A stretch of 64,000 nt of DNA, from NCBI RefSeq assembly GCF_008065375.1, contig NZ_VJYI01000009.1:310001-374000 (forward strand). The letters are read 5' to 3'. This stretch comes from Nonomuraea sp. SYSU D8015. Its GTDB lineage: Bacteria > Actinomycetota > Actinomycetes > Streptosporangiales > Streptosporangiaceae. The notes below the pieces were generated by a model. That model did not search any database and had not been told where the DNA came from. It worked only from the letters and a program-made list of their open reading frames with translations. A program made the translations under genes and the position numbers. Positions 1 through 10,767 of the stretch are shown here, in pieces (the stretch's first letter is position 1; each line of letters opens with the position of its first letter).

Positions 1-1399
1 GGACGGTGTTGACGTGCACGTGGAGCCGCTCGGCGCAGGCGTTCCACGAGCCGGCGCAGTCGAGGAAGACGCCGAGCGTGCGCACCAGGTCGGACTGGTG
101 CCTGCGGTCGTAGTCGAGCAGCGGCGACAGCAGCCGGGCCGCGAACGAGCGGCGCACGTCGCCCGGCACCGTGGCCAGCAGCAGCGCGTGGGTGTAGATC
201 TCGTCGCTGGTCACCACCCCTCCGGCGCGGGCCTCGGCCAGCCGCCTGGCGTGGCCGGCCTCCTCCACGCCGCCCTTGATCGCGGCGGCGCCGGTGAGCG
301 CGCCGCTCACCCCGGCGCAGACGCGGGTGTCGGGCAGCGCGGACAGCACCTCGGCGCCGGCCCGCAGCCGGTCGGCCAGCTCGGCGGTGGTGCGGCCGCG
401 CAGCGGCACCACGGCGACCGCGCCGTCGGCGCCGGCCGCCGCCACGACCTCGCGGCCGAGCAGCTCCTCCACGATCTGGCCGCCGAGCGCGGCGGGATCG
501 GGGCCGCGGGTGGCGCCCGGCCGGGGCCCAGGTCGGGACGCCGTGGCGGTCACGATCGCGTACGGCTCCGCCGCGTCGATTCCGCACGTCCGCAGGCGGG
601 CGTTGAGCTCGGCCACGTCGGCGTCGGCGAGCGCGGCCACGACGAGCTGCTCGGCCAGGCGGCGCTCGACCCTGCGGCCCTCCTCCATGCGGCTGCGCTC
701 CAGCCCGACGCAGGCGGCCAGCTCGTAGCCGAGGTCGGCGCGGCCCAGCAGGTCGCCGTCGCAGGCCAGGACCCAGCCCGCGGCGCGGTGCCCGCGGCCC
801 ACCGCGAAGATCGTGCTGCCGGCGACGCAGGCGGGCAGCCGGGGTGCCGTCAGGTAGGCCTTGGCCAGGCGCACGGGGTCCGCGACGGTGCCGACGATCA
901 TGTGGCCGGACGCGGACAGGACGGCGCCGGTGACGCCCAGCTCGGCGGCGGTGAGCTCGAACAGCTCGCGCAGGTCGGCGCCTTCGGCGATGGCGGCGAC
1001 GAGCCTGCGGTGGCGGCCGAGCTCGTCGCGTACGTCGCCGGACAGCCGGGGCACGACGAGCTCGGTCAGTGTGCGGAACGAGACCTCCGTCGGCACCTCG
1101 AGCAGCGGCAGGCCGGCGGCCCGGCAGGCGGACACCAGGTCGTCGGGGACGTGGCCCAGCCAGGCCGCCCCGGCGCCCAGCGCGGCGACCCCGGCCTCGG
1201 CCAGCGCGGCCACGAACCGGTCGGAGTCGTCGGGTGTGTGCCGCCACATGAGCCCGGTCAGCACGAGCTCGCCGCCGGACAGGTAGCGCCCCGGCTCCGG
1301 CAGGTCGGTGATGTGCACGGTGCTGAACTCGCGATCGGGGTCGCCGGCGAGCAGCGTCAGGCGCAGATCGTCGATGGCCAGCAGGTCACTGATGCGCAC
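1..1399 (-). CDS. pucR: PucR-family transcriptional regulator (3' end cut by window edge)
   Basis: This is a DNA-binding regulator of the PucR/CdaR type, expected to control purine catabolism. 466 residues are visible. The N-terminal PucR domain runs from about residue 1 to 120, starting VRISDLLAIDDLRLTLLAG. The middle part is the GGDEF-like region. The C-terminal HTH_30 is entered at LLDYDRRHQSDLVRTLGVF and LHVHVNTV, where the window ends, so only about 20-40 residues should be missing. I chose the GTG at 1399 because it begins the conserved domain. No good ribosome binding site lies before it, so it may be leaderless. It is divergent from the xanthine dehydrogenase gene, which fits control of that gene. 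The family and reading frame are clear; the effector is not known from the sequence. Confidence 0.92.
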   Translation of the reverse strand, partial: MRISDLLAIDDLRLTLLAGDPDREFSTVHITDLPEPGRYLSGGELVLTGLMWRHTPDDSDRFVAALAEAGVAALGAGAAWLGHVPDDLVSACRAAGLPLLEVPTEVSFRTLTELVVPRLSGDVRDELGRHRRLVAAIAEGADLRELFELTAAELGVTGAVLSASGHMIVGTVADPVRLAKAYLTAPRLPACVAGSTIFAVGRGHRAAGWVLACDGDLLGRADLGYELAACVGLERSRMEEGRRVERRLAEQLVVAALADADVAELNARLRTCGIDAAEPYAIVTATASRPGPRPGATRGPDPAALGGQIVEELLGREVVAAAGADGAVAVVPLRGRTTAELADRLRAGAEVLSALPDTRVCAGVSGALTGAAAIKGGVEEAGHARRLAEARAGGVVTSDEIYTHALLLATVPGDVRRSFAARLLSPLLDYDRRHQSDLVRTLGVFLDCAGSWNACAERLHVHVNTV

Positions 1400-1425
1400 T
1401 TGGAGGAATATACAAGCCGCATGTT

Positions 1426-1462
1426 ACGTGCTTTGACATGGATTTCACGTCGCGTGCATAGG
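1426..1462 (+). promoter_or_regulatory. Divergent promoter and candidate PucR operator
   Basis: The 95-bp gap between pucR and pucD holds a consensus-like -35 box TTGACA at 1433-1438. A weak -10 candidate lies about 16-18 bases downstream (1455-1462). The -35 box is flanked by an inverted repeat, ACGTG at 1426-1430 and CACGT at 1446-1450. A repressor bound there would cover the pucD promoter. Assignment to PucR is inference from position only. Confidence 0.4.
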
Positions 1463-1494
1463 AGCCGGACGGGCGGCGGTGCTCTACTCGGAGG

Positions 1495-3690
<2,196 letters not shown>

Positions 3691-3707
3691 CGACGGGGAG
3701 GTATCCG

Positions 3708-3941
3708 ATGGCAACCGCACGTGAGGCCGCCGAGGCGGAGTTCAGGCGCTTCGACACCGACGGAGACGGGCTGCTGACCGCGGCCGAGATCCGCCAGGCC
3801 AACGAGGCGCTGGGCGGGCAGGGCGCGTCCGAGAGCGAGGTGGAGGCGTTCATCAAGTCCGCCGACCGCGACGGCGACGGCACGATCGGGCTGGAGGAGT
3901 TCATCGGGCTCGTCGGCCACGGACGGCACGAGAAGGCGTGA
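3708..3941 (+). CDS. Small EF-hand calcium-binding protein
   Basis: A 77-residue protein with two EF-hand loops: DTDGDGLLTAAE at residues 16-27 and DRDGDGTIGLEE at 53-64. Both carry Asp at positions 1, 3 and 5 and Glu at 12, so both should bind calcium. There is no signal peptide or membrane segment, so it is cytosolic. It resembles the two-EF-hand CabB/CabC-type proteins of actinomycetes. GGGGAGG precedes the ATG at a normal spacing. It follows pucD by 17 bases and precedes the purine permease, so it is probably co-transcribed with purine genes. Nothing in the sequence explains a calcium link to purine use. Confidence 0.9.
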   Translation: MATAREAAEAEFRRFDTDGDGLLTAAEIRQANEALGGQGASESEVEAFIKSADRDGDGTIGLEEFIGLVGHGRHEKA

Positions 3942-3967
3942 ACCCGTCCTCCATCGGGTAAGTGCCC

Positions 3968-3999
3968 CCCATTCCCCCTGATCATCAAGGGGGAATGGG
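3968..3999 (+). promoter_or_regulatory. 12-bp perfect hairpin enclosing RBS and start codon of the NCS2 permease
   Basis: CCCATTCCCCCT (3968-3979) and AGGGGGAATGGG (3988-3999) are perfect reverse complements around an 8-base loop. The 3' arm contains both the GGGGGA ribosome binding site and the ATG at 3995. Folding in mRNA would block translation initiation. The same structure could act as an attenuator after the EF-hand gene, but no U-tract follows. The geometry is seen directly; the regulatory role is inference. Confidence 0.7.
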
Positions 4000-5380
4000 T
4001 GTGCTCGACCGATTCTTCGAGCTGACCGGACGGGGGACCACCGTCGGCCGCGAGGTGCGTGGCGGCATCACCACATTCGTGGCCATGGCGTACATCATCC
4101 TGCTCAATCCGATCATCCTCGCGGGCGCCAGGGACGTCACCGGCGCGCGCCTGTCGATCGCCGAGCTGACCACCTCCACCGCGCTCGCCGCCGCGATCTC
4201 CACGCTGCTCATGGCGGTCGTCGGCAACGCCCCGTTCGGCCTGGCCGCCGGGCTCGGGCTGAACGCGGTGGTCGCCTACCAGGCCGCGCCCCACATGACA
4301 TGGGCCCAGGCCATGGGCCTGGTGGTGCTCGAGGGCCTCGCGATCGTCCTGCTGGCCGTCACCGGCCTGCGCACGCTGATCATGAACGCGATCCCGCTGG
4401 CGCTCAAGCACGCCATCAGCGTGGGCATCGGCCTGTTCATCGCGCTGATCGGCCTGGTGGACGCCGGGTTCGTGGCGCGCGGCACGGGCACTCCCGTGCA
4501 GCTCGGCGCCACCGGCCAGCTGACGGGCTGGCCGGTCGTGATGTTCTGCTTCGGCCTGCTGCTGATGATCGTCTTGTTCGCACGCCGGATCCCGGGCGCC
4601 ATCCTCCTCGCCATCGCGGTGACCGCGGCACTGTCCGTGCTGGTCAACTCGCTGGCCAGGGTCCCTCCGGAGTCGTGGGGCGTCGTCACGCCGCGCGTGC
4701 CCGAGTCGCTGGTCGCGGCGCCCAGCTTCGGCCTGGTCGGCGCGGTCGACGTGTTCGGCGGGTTCGCCAGGGCGGGGGCGCTGACGGCGTCCGTGGTGCT
4801 GTTCACGCTCGTGCTGTCCGGGTTCTTCGACGCGATGGGCACGATCATCGGCGTCAGCGACGAGGCGGGGCTCGTGGACCGGCGGGGGCAGGTGCCGCGG
4901 CTGGGCCGGATCCTCACCGTCGACGGCGTGGCGGGCATGGTGGGCGGCGGGGTCAGCTCCTCGGCGAACACCGTCTTCGTGGAGTCGGCCGCGGGCGTCG
5001 GCGAGGGCGCGCGGACCGGGCTCGCCAGCGTGGTGACCGGGGCGCTGCTGGGGCTGACGCTGCTGTTCACGCCGCTGGCCGCGGTCGTGCCCGCCGCCGC
5101 GGCGGCGCCCGCGCTGGTGCTGGTCGGGGCGCTGATGATGATGCAGAGCAAGAACGTGCCCTGGGACGACGTGGAGCTGGCCGTGCCGGCGTTCCTGACG
5201 ATCGCGCTGATGCCGTTCACGTACTCGATCACGAACGGCGTGGGCGCGGGCGTGATCGTCTACACGCTGATCAAGGCGGCCCGCGGCAAGTTCGCGGAGA
5301 TCCCGTGGCTGCTGTGGGTGGTGTCGGCGATCTTCCTGGCGTATTTCGGGATGGACTGGCTGGAGCGGCTGTTCGCCTAG
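3995..5380 (+). CDS. NCS2-family purine permease (AzgA type)
   Basis: An integral membrane symporter of the nucleobase-cation symporter-2 family, AzgA/PbuG branch, which imports adenine, guanine or hypoxanthine with protons. It has 461 residues from the ATG at 3995 and about 12-14 hydrophobic segments. Recognisable blocks are FVAMAYIILLNPIIL, FGLAAGLGLNAVVAYQ, SGFFDAMGTIIGVSDEAG and SSANTVFVESAAGVGEGART, which is the AzgA signature. A GTG at 3962 would add 11 residues but lacks a ribosome binding site; the ATG has AGGGGG just before it. It lies downstream of pucD and the EF-hand gene, which fits purine uptake for catabolism. Its start region is folded in a strong hairpin. Confidence 0.93.
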   Translation: MGVLDRFFELTGRGTTVGREVRGGITTFVAMAYIILLNPIILAGARDVTGARLSIAELTTSTALAAAISTLLMAVVGNAPFGLAAGLGLNAVVAYQAAPHMTWAQAMGLVVLEGLAIVLLAVTGLRTLIMNAIPLALKHAISVGIGLFIALIGLVDAGFVARGTGTPVQLGATGQLTGWPVVMFCFGLLLMIVLFARRIPGAILLAIAVTAALSVLVNSLARVPPESWGVVTPRVPESLVAAPSFGLVGAVDVFGGFARAGALTASVVLFTLVLSGFFDAMGTIIGVSDEAGLVDRRGQVPRLGRILTVDGVAGMVGGGVSSSANTVFVESAAGVGEGARTGLASVVTGALLGLTLLFTPLAAVVPAAAAAPALVLVGALMMMQSKNVPWDDVELAVPAFLTIALMPFTYSITNGVGAGVIVYTLIKAARGKFAEIPWLLWVVSAIFLAYFGMDWLERLFA

Positions 5381-6309
5381 TTGCGGATGTCGCCGCTGTT
5401 GCAGGCCACGCCGTTGTTGTCGAGGTCGGGATACCACGCGTATTCCCGGTGCGTGCCCTTGTGGTAGGGGCCCTCGCCGGCCGCCACGGCCTCCTTGCAG
5501 CTGGCGTAGCGGCGATCGGGGGTGGGCCCGGCGTTGGTCACGGGGGCGGCCGTGCCGGTGGCTCCCGGGGGTGTGGTCCCGGTCGTGCCCGGCGTGCCCG
5601 TGGCGCCCGGGGTCGTGACCGGTGAGGTGCCGCCGGGCTGACCGGTGGGCGCGCTGGAGGGAGCGCCGGTGGGCGCACCGGTCGGCGCGCCGGTGGTCGC
5701 CGTCGGGCCGAGCAGGCGGGCCGTCAGCGCTTCGGCCTGCTCCTTCGTGAACCCGGCGATGCTCATGCTGTCGCCGTCCATGGCCTGGGTGACGATGGGC
5801 GCGGCGAGCACGATCTTGGGCTCCTCGGGCTGCTCGGGGGCCAGCACGATCGCGACCTGCCGCTGGTCGGGCACCATCTCGTCGATGAGTTGCACCAGTC
5901 GCTCTTTGTAGGCCGGCGCGACGGCGATGCGCACGGAGTATTGGCCGTCCTTCTCGCGCACCGGCTCGATCTCCTGCACGGCGCCGACCGTGACGCCGTC
6001 CTCCAGCAGGTAGCAGGTCTTCTGCTCCTCGTCCAGCACGACCGGCTCGTTGGGGCACGGCGCCGGCTTGAACTCCCTGACGGGGGCGAAGTGAATGGGC
6101 ACGGCCAGCCGCTGCGGCGGCGTGGCCCCTAACAGCGGCGTGTCGGGGCTCCTCGTCATCAGGACGGCGACGGTGCCGGCCACGCCTGCGACGAGCACGA
6201 CGAGCACCAGCGTGACCAGCAAGACGATGGTGGTGAGTCTGCTGGCCTGCGGCTCCCCCGGATCCGCGGGTGGCGGCTCTTCCGGCTTGTCCATCGATGA
6301 CGATCCCAT
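5377..6309 (-). CDS. Membrane-anchored protein with SecD-P1-like and Excalibur domains
   Basis: A 310-residue protein of unknown function. A short acidic N-terminus is followed by one membrane segment (about residues 25-50). Next comes an extracellular part resembling the SecD P1 head domain (VGAVQEIEPVREKDGQYSVR, then TKEQAEALTARL). A Thr/Pro/Gly-rich linker with repeated GAPT precedes a C-terminal Excalibur domain (YASCKEAVAAGEGPYHKG, then DLDNNGVACN). Excalibur domains have a DxDxDGxxCE calcium-like motif and occur in secreted actinobacterial proteins; here the last acid is Asn. The start may instead be the Met at 6294. It overlaps the permease end by 4 bases, tail to tail. Confidence 0.8.
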   Translation of the reverse strand: MGSSSMDKPEEPPPADPGEPQASRLTTIVLLVTLVLVVLVAGVAGTVAVLMTRSPDTPLLGATPPQRLAVPIHFAPVREFKPAPCPNEPVVLDEEQKTCYLLEDGVTVGAVQEIEPVREKDGQYSVRIAVAPAYKERLVQLIDEMVPDQRQVAIVLAPEQPEEPKIVLAAPIVTQAMDGDSMSIAGFTKEQAEALTARLLGPTATTGAPTGAPTGAPSSAPTGQPGGTSPVTTPGATGTPGTTGTTPPGATGTAAPVTNAGPTPDRRYASCKEAVAAGEGPYHKGTHREYAWYPDLDNNGVACNSGDIRN

Positions 6310-6402
6310 CCTGGTGTTCGGGCTGCGGTGAGCCTATCGAGGACCGGCCGGACCGGGGTAATCAAGCGATGATCACCGCTAGGTCATGGAATAGGAGGAA
6401 GA

Positions 6403-7572
6403 ATGAGGGCAGGATCACAGATTGGCGGAAGTTTTCTCGCGAACGAGAGTTGTTCCATGAAAATCGGTGTCCCCCTAGAGGTCAAGAACAGCGAATATCG
6501 AGTGGCGCTGACCCCTGCGGGGGTGCACGAGCTGGTACGCCACGGCCACCAGGTCTACGTCGAGCGGGGCGCGGGCGAGGGCTCGGCGATCCCCGACGCC
6601 GATTTCACCGCGGCGGGCGCCGTCATCGTGCCCGACGCCGACGAGGTGTGGGGCGCGGCCGAGCTCGTCATGAAGGTCAAGGAGCCCATGGCGGAGGAGT
6701 ACCACCGGCTGCGCAAGGGTCAGGTGCTGTTCACGTACCTCCATCTGGCCGCCTCCCGGGCCTGCACGCAGGCCCTGCTCGACGCGGGCTGCACCGCGGT
6801 GGCGTACGAGACCGTCCAGACTCCGGAGGGCGCGCTGCCGCTGCTGGCGCCCATGTCGGAGGTGGCGGGCCGGCTGGCGCCGCAGGTCGGCGCGTACCAC
6901 CTGATGCGGTCGGCGGGCGGCAGGGGCGTGCTGATGGGCGGCGTGTCCGGCGTGCGCGCGGCGCACGTCGTCGTCATCGGGGCCGGCGTGTCCGGCATGA
7001 ACGCCGCCGCCATCGCCCTCGGCATGCAGGCCGAGGTGATGCTGCTCGACAAGAACATCGACAAGCTGCGCCAGGCCGACCTCATCTACCAGGGGCACTG
7101 CCAGACGGTCGCCTCCAACACGCTGGAGATCGAGCGCGCGGTGCTGGAGGCCGACCTCGTCATCGGCGCGGTGCTGGTGCCCGGCGCCAAGGCGCCGACG
7201 CTGGTGACCAACGACCTCGTCAGCCGGATGAAGCCGGGCTCGGTGCTGGTGGACATCTCGATCGACCAGGGCGGCTGCTTCGAGGACTCCCGGCCCACCA
7301 CGCACGAGGCGCCGACGTACCGGGTGCACGACTCGATCTTCTACTGCGTGGCCAACATGCCGGGGGCGGTGCCGCACACCTCGACGTTCGCGCTGACCAA
7401 CGTCACGCTCCCGTACGCGCTGGCCATCGCCGACCTGGGCTGGCGGCGGGCCATGCGCGAGGACCGGGCGCTGGCGCTCGGCCTGAACGCCCACGAGGGC
7501 CACCTGACCAGCCGCCCGGTGGCCGAGGCGCACGGCCTGGAGTGGACGCCGTTGGAGGACGCGCTGGCCTGA
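6403..7572 (+). CDS. ald: Alanine dehydrogenase
   Basis: NAD-dependent alanine dehydrogenase interconverts L-alanine and pyruvate plus ammonia. The conserved protein begins MKIGVPLEVKNSEYRVALTP at 6457 and would have 371 residues, the exact family length. Substrate-binding and NAD-binding domains are complete, including VVIGAGVSGMNAAAIA and the HxxxxxxFALTNVTLPYA region. The strong ribosome binding site AGGAGG (6393-6398) serves the ATG at 6403, which adds 18 in-frame residues (MRAGSQIGGSFLANESCS). No ribosome binding site precedes 6457. I therefore give the longer form, while the enzyme itself needs only the shorter one. Confidence 0.95.
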   Translation: MRAGSQIGGSFLANESCSMKIGVPLEVKNSEYRVALTPAGVHELVRHGHQVYVERGAGEGSAIPDADFTAAGAVIVPDADEVWGAAELVMKVKEPMAEEYHRLRKGQVLFTYLHLAASRACTQALLDAGCTAVAYETVQTPEGALPLLAPMSEVAGRLAPQVGAYHLMRSAGGRGVLMGGVSGVRAAHVVVIGAGVSGMNAAAIALGMQAEVMLLDKNIDKLRQADLIYQGHCQTVASNTLEIERAVLEADLVIGAVLVPGAKAPTLVTNDLVSRMKPGSVLVDISIDQGGCFEDSRPTTHEAPTYRVHDSIFYCVANMPGAVPHTSTFALTNVTLPYALAIADLGWRRAMREDRALALGLNAHEGHLTSRPVAEAHGLEWTPLEDALA

Positions 7573-7596
7573 CCTCCTCATCCGGGGACAACGCCC

Positions 7597-7638
7597 GCGC
7601 CCGCCACGGCCTGCTCGTCGGCGAGGCGTGGCGGGCGC
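7597..7638. terminator. Bidirectional hairpin between ald and the DUF3105 gene
   Basis: GCGCCCGCCACG (7597-7608) and CGTGGCGGGCGC (7627-7638) are perfect 12-bp inverted arms around an 18-base loop. It lies in the short gap between two convergent genes, where a terminator is expected. There is no U-tract, as is common in high-GC actinomycetes. Confidence 0.65.
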
Positions 7639-7660
7639 ATGCGGGGATCGGCTCGCCGCC

Positions 7661-8365
7661 CTACTGCTGAGACTGGCTGGGCGACGGGGAGGCGCTGTCC
7701 ATCGGCTGCTGGCCCGTCGGCTCGGGCGGCAGCGGGGCCTGGTCGGCCGTGGTGGTGACGGCCCTCTCGCCGCCGCAGGTGGCGCCCGGCTCCGGCGTGT
7801 CAGGGCCGTTCTGGTAGCGCTTGATGAACGCGCCCAGCTTCGGGTCCGCCGGGTCGTTCAGCTTCAGCTGGTGCCCCCACGACGACGCCACCACCGGCGC
7901 CGGCAGGTTGGGGAACGGGCTGACCAGCATGTATTCCTGGTCGCCCGTGGACGTCGCCACTTCCTTCAGCTTGTCGACCTGTGCCTTGGGCAGGTCGGGC
8001 CGGTAAGTGATCCAGACGGCTCCGTGCTCCAGCGAGTGGACCGCGTGCTCGGGGTGGATCGGCTTGTCGTAGATCGCGCACTGCTGCCAGTAGTTGTTGT
8101 GCTCGCCGCCCACCGGCGGGGTCTCCTTGTAGGTGACCGCGGTCCAGACGTGCTGGCCGGACTCGTACTTGTAGTTGGCCACGGCGTCCAGCGAGGTCTT
8201 GCGAGCCTGATCGATCAGATAGAAGCCAACCACACCGATGAGCACGACGATGATCAAACCGCCCGTTCCCCACATGAGCAGTGCGGCGCGGCGTTGTTTG
8301 CGCTTCTGCTCGGCCCGCATCTGCTGCAGATGCTCGCGCCGCGCCTGCGCCTTCTCCTTCGTCAT
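7661..8365 (-). CDS. DUF3105 membrane protein
   Basis: A 234-residue DUF3105 protein of unknown function. A basic cytosolic N-terminus (KEKAQARREHLQQMRAEQKR) is followed by one membrane helix at about residues 27-50. The extracellular domain contains the family block HPEHAVHSLEHGAVWITYRP with several histidines that could bind metal, plus a tail rich in Pro and Ser. It is divergent from a DUF305 gene, and this pairing is common in actinobacteria. Both families have clustered histidines and methionines, which suggests metal (perhaps copper) handling outside the cell; that is inference. Confidence 0.88.
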   Translation of the reverse strand: MTKEKAQARREHLQQMRAEQKRKQRRAALLMWGTGGLIIVVLIGVVGFYLIDQARKTSLDAVANYKYESGQHVWTAVTYKETPPVGGEHNNYWQQCAIYDKPIHPEHAVHSLEHGAVWITYRPDLPKAQVDKLKEVATSTGDQEYMLVSPFPNLPAPVVASSWGHQLKLNDPADPKLGAFIKRYQNGPDTPEPGATCGGERAVTTTADQAPLPPEPTGQQPMDSASPSPSQSQQ

Positions 8366-8486
8366 CGTTCCTCCATCGGCGAACCAACAGAGGTCACCCT
8401 ATGCCCTCCGGCCGTATGCGGAGAATAAGAGGCACATATGCGTCCGATCACGACCCCCGCCCACCGGTGGGTACGCTGGACGAGCC

Positions 8487-9119
8487 ATGGAAAAGCCCGC
8501 CAGGAAACCCGTCCTCGCCGTCTGCGCCGTGCTGGTGCTCGCCGCGGCCGCATTTCTGCTCTTCGGTCGCTCGGGCACGCCCGGCGACTCCTCGCCCGAG
8601 GCCGGGTTCGCCCGCGACATGGCCGCGCATCACGCGCAGGCCGTCGACATGGCGTTCATCATCAGGGACAAGCGCCCCGCCAAGGAGATCGACAACCTGG
8701 CCTTCGACATCATCAACACCCAGGCCAACCAGCGCGGCATGTTCCTGGGCTGGCTGCAGCAGTGGCAGCTCACCCAGGCGACCGACCAGAAGCCGATGGC
8801 CTGGATGAGTGGCCACGGGCACGGCGGCGCCACGGCCGCGCCCGGCACGATGCCCGGCATGGCCACCCCGGACGAGCTGGCCAAGCTCAAGGAGGCGCAG
8901 GGCACGCAGGCCGAGATCCTCTTCCTGCAGCTGATGATCCGCCACCACGAGGGCGGCGTGGAGATGGCAGAGGGCCTGCTCAAGCTGTCCACCCGCAGCG
9001 AGGTGGTGAGCATGGCGCAGAAGATCGTCGAGGGGCAGAGCGGCGAGATCGAGCTCATGACGGACCTGCTGCACAAGCGCGGCGCCCAGCCCTACCCGTC
9101 GATACTGACACCCCGGTGA
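8487..9119 (+). CDS. DUF305 membrane-anchored protein
   Basis: A 210-residue protein with an N-terminal membrane anchor (about residues 8-26) and a DUF305 four-helix domain. The two family hallmarks are DMAAHHAQAVDMAF at residues 44-57 and IRHHEGGVEMAEGL later. Their HH and Met residues make a metal-binding site plausible. A His/Gly/Met-rich insert (SGHGHGGATAAPGTMPGMA) separates them. I chose the ATG at 8487 because it begins directly before the anchor. It is divergent from the DUF3105 gene (121 bp between them) and 4 bases ahead of the FAD oxidoreductase gene, probably one operon. Confidence 0.88.
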   Translation: MEKPARKPVLAVCAVLVLAAAAFLLFGRSGTPGDSSPEAGFARDMAAHHAQAVDMAFIIRDKRPAKEIDNLAFDIINTQANQRGMFLGWLQQWQLTQATDQKPMAWMSGHGHGGATAAPGTMPGMATPDELAKLKEAQGTQAEILFLQLMIRHHEGGVEMAEGLLKLSTRSEVVSMAQKIVEGQSGEIELMTDLLHKRGAQPYPSILTPR

Positions 9120-9123
9120 CCCC

Positions 9124-10548
9124 GTGAAGGACGCCGACGCCATCGTCGTGGGCTCAGGGCCCAACGGGCTCGTCGCCGCCGTCACCCTGGCCCGCGCCGG
9201 GCGGAAGGTGCTGCTGCTGGAGGCGGCCGACCGGTTCGGCGGCGGGCTCCGCTCCGGCGAGCTGACGTTGCCCGGGCGGGTGCACGACTTCTGCGCGACC
9301 GTGATGGCGCTGGCGCAGGCCTCCCCGGTGTTCCGCGGGCTGGAGCTCAAGGGCGTGGAGTTCGCCCATCCGTCCGTGCCGGTCGCCCACCCGCTGGACG
9401 ACCGTCCGGCCGTGCTCGTCCACCGCGACCCGCACCGCACCGCCGAGGGGCTCGGGCACGACGCGGGGGCGTGGCTGGCTACGGTGGGCGCGACGGCGCG
9501 GGCCGGGTTCCCGCTGGTGGAGCTGCTGCTCAAGCCCCTCGGGCCGTGGGACGTCCCGCCGCGGGCGTTCGCGCAGGCGGTAAGGTTCGGGCTCGCGGGC
9601 GCGCTGCCCGCCACGACGTTCGCCCGGCGGGCGTTCAGGACCGTCGAGGGCCGGGCGCTGATCGCGGGCATGGCCGCGCATTCCATGATCGACCTGCGCT
9701 CCCCCATCAGCGCCGGCTACGGCCTGCTGCTGGCGTCCCTGGCCCACCTCGTGGGCTGGCCGCTCGTGCGGGGCGGCTCGCAGGTGCTCGCCGACGCACT
9801 GGTGGCCGAGCTCAGGTCCCTAGGCGGCGAGGCGGTCACCGGGCACCGGGTGCGCCGCCTGGCCGAACTGGACGCGCCGACCGTGGTGCTCGACGTGACG
9901 CCCAGGCAGTTCCTCGCGATGGCCGACCTGCCGGCCGGCTACCGGCGGCGGCTCCAGCGCTTCCGCTACGGTCCCGGGGCGTTCAAGCTGGACTGGGCGC
10001 TGGACGGGCCGGTGCCGTGGCGGGACCCGGCGGTGGCCGGGGCGGGCACGGTGCACCTGGGCGGGACGCTGGAGGAGATCGCGCTCAGCGAGGCGGAGAT
10101 GGCCGCCGGGCGGCACTCGCCGCGGCCGTACGTGCTGCTCGTCCAGCCGTACGCGGCCGACCCGACCCGGGGCGGGCACACGTTGTGGGCCTATTGCCAC
10201 GTTCCCCATGGATCCGCCGTCGACATGACGGACGCCATCGAGACCCAGATCGAGCGGTACGCGCCAGGGTTCCGGGATCGGGTGCTGGCCAGGCACGCGA
10301 TGGGGCCGGCGGAGCTGGAGGCGGTCAACCCGAACCTGGTGGGGGGTGACATCGCGGGTGGGCTGGCCAGCCTGGTGCAGTTCGTCAGGCGCCCGGTCTG
10401 GTCCCCCGCGCCGTGGCGGACCCCGTTGCCGGGCGTCTTCCTGTGCTCGGCCTCTACGCCGCCCGGGGCTTCGGTGCACGGGATGGGGGGCTGGCAGGCC
10501 GCCCGCCTGGCCCTGCGCTCCGACGACGGCCCGGCCCGCCCGTCCTGA
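9124..10548 (+). CDS. Phytoene-desaturase-like FAD oxidoreductase
   Basis: A 474-residue flavoprotein of the phytoene dehydrogenase/CrtI-like NAD(P)-FAD oxidoreductase family. The N-terminal Rossmann motif is DAIVVGSGPNGLVAAVTLAR with the second block LLLEAADRFGGGLRSGEL. The C-terminal FAD block is GVFLCSASTPPGASVHGMGG. No carotenoid genes are nearby, so the substrate is unknown. The GTG start lies 4 bases after the DUF305 stop, which implies translation from the same message. Confidence 0.85.
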   Translation: MKDADAIVVGSGPNGLVAAVTLARAGRKVLLLEAADRFGGGLRSGELTLPGRVHDFCATVMALAQASPVFRGLELKGVEFAHPSVPVAHPLDDRPAVLVHRDPHRTAEGLGHDAGAWLATVGATARAGFPLVELLLKPLGPWDVPPRAFAQAVRFGLAGALPATTFARRAFRTVEGRALIAGMAAHSMIDLRSPISAGYGLLLASLAHLVGWPLVRGGSQVLADALVAELRSLGGEAVTGHRVRRLAELDAPTVVLDVTPRQFLAMADLPAGYRRRLQRFRYGPGAFKLDWALDGPVPWRDPAVAGAGTVHLGGTLEEIALSEAEMAAGRHSPRPYVLLVQPYAADPTRGGHTLWAYCHVPHGSAVDMTDAIETQIERYAPGFRDRVLARHAMGPAELEAVNPNLVGGDIAGGLASLVQFVRRPVWSPAPWRTPLPGVFLCSASTPPGASVHGMGGWQAARLALRSDDGPARPS

Positions 10549-10640
10549 CGCCTGCCGCCACCGGCACGCAGGCCGCCCAGCTCCCGCCACGTGACCGCGT
10601 GCCACGTGACCGCCCGCCCACCGGCGATCCCGCCGCGCCC

Positions 10641-10671
10641 GAATCCGGCCGCACGCGCCGCGCCCGGATTC
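10641..10671. terminator. Candidate bidirectional terminator
   Basis: GAATCCGG (10641-10648) and CCGGATTC (10664-10671) form an inverted repeat in the 219-bp gap between two convergent genes. The same gap holds a direct repeat of GCCACGTGACCGC about 15 bases apart. No coding sequence is seen in this gap. Confidence 0.45.
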
Positions 10672-10767
10672 CGCCGCAGGAGGGAGGTGCGCCGTCGTGG
10701 GCAGCGCCGCACACGTTGCGCCGGGCACCGCCGTCCCGCGCCGCGGAGCCACGCCGCGCCGGGCGGG

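Noticed and set aside
7820..7832. AGCGCTTGATG resembling the CAAGCGCTTG operator
   Set aside because: It lies inside the DUF3105 coding sequence and is not palindromic beyond the core.
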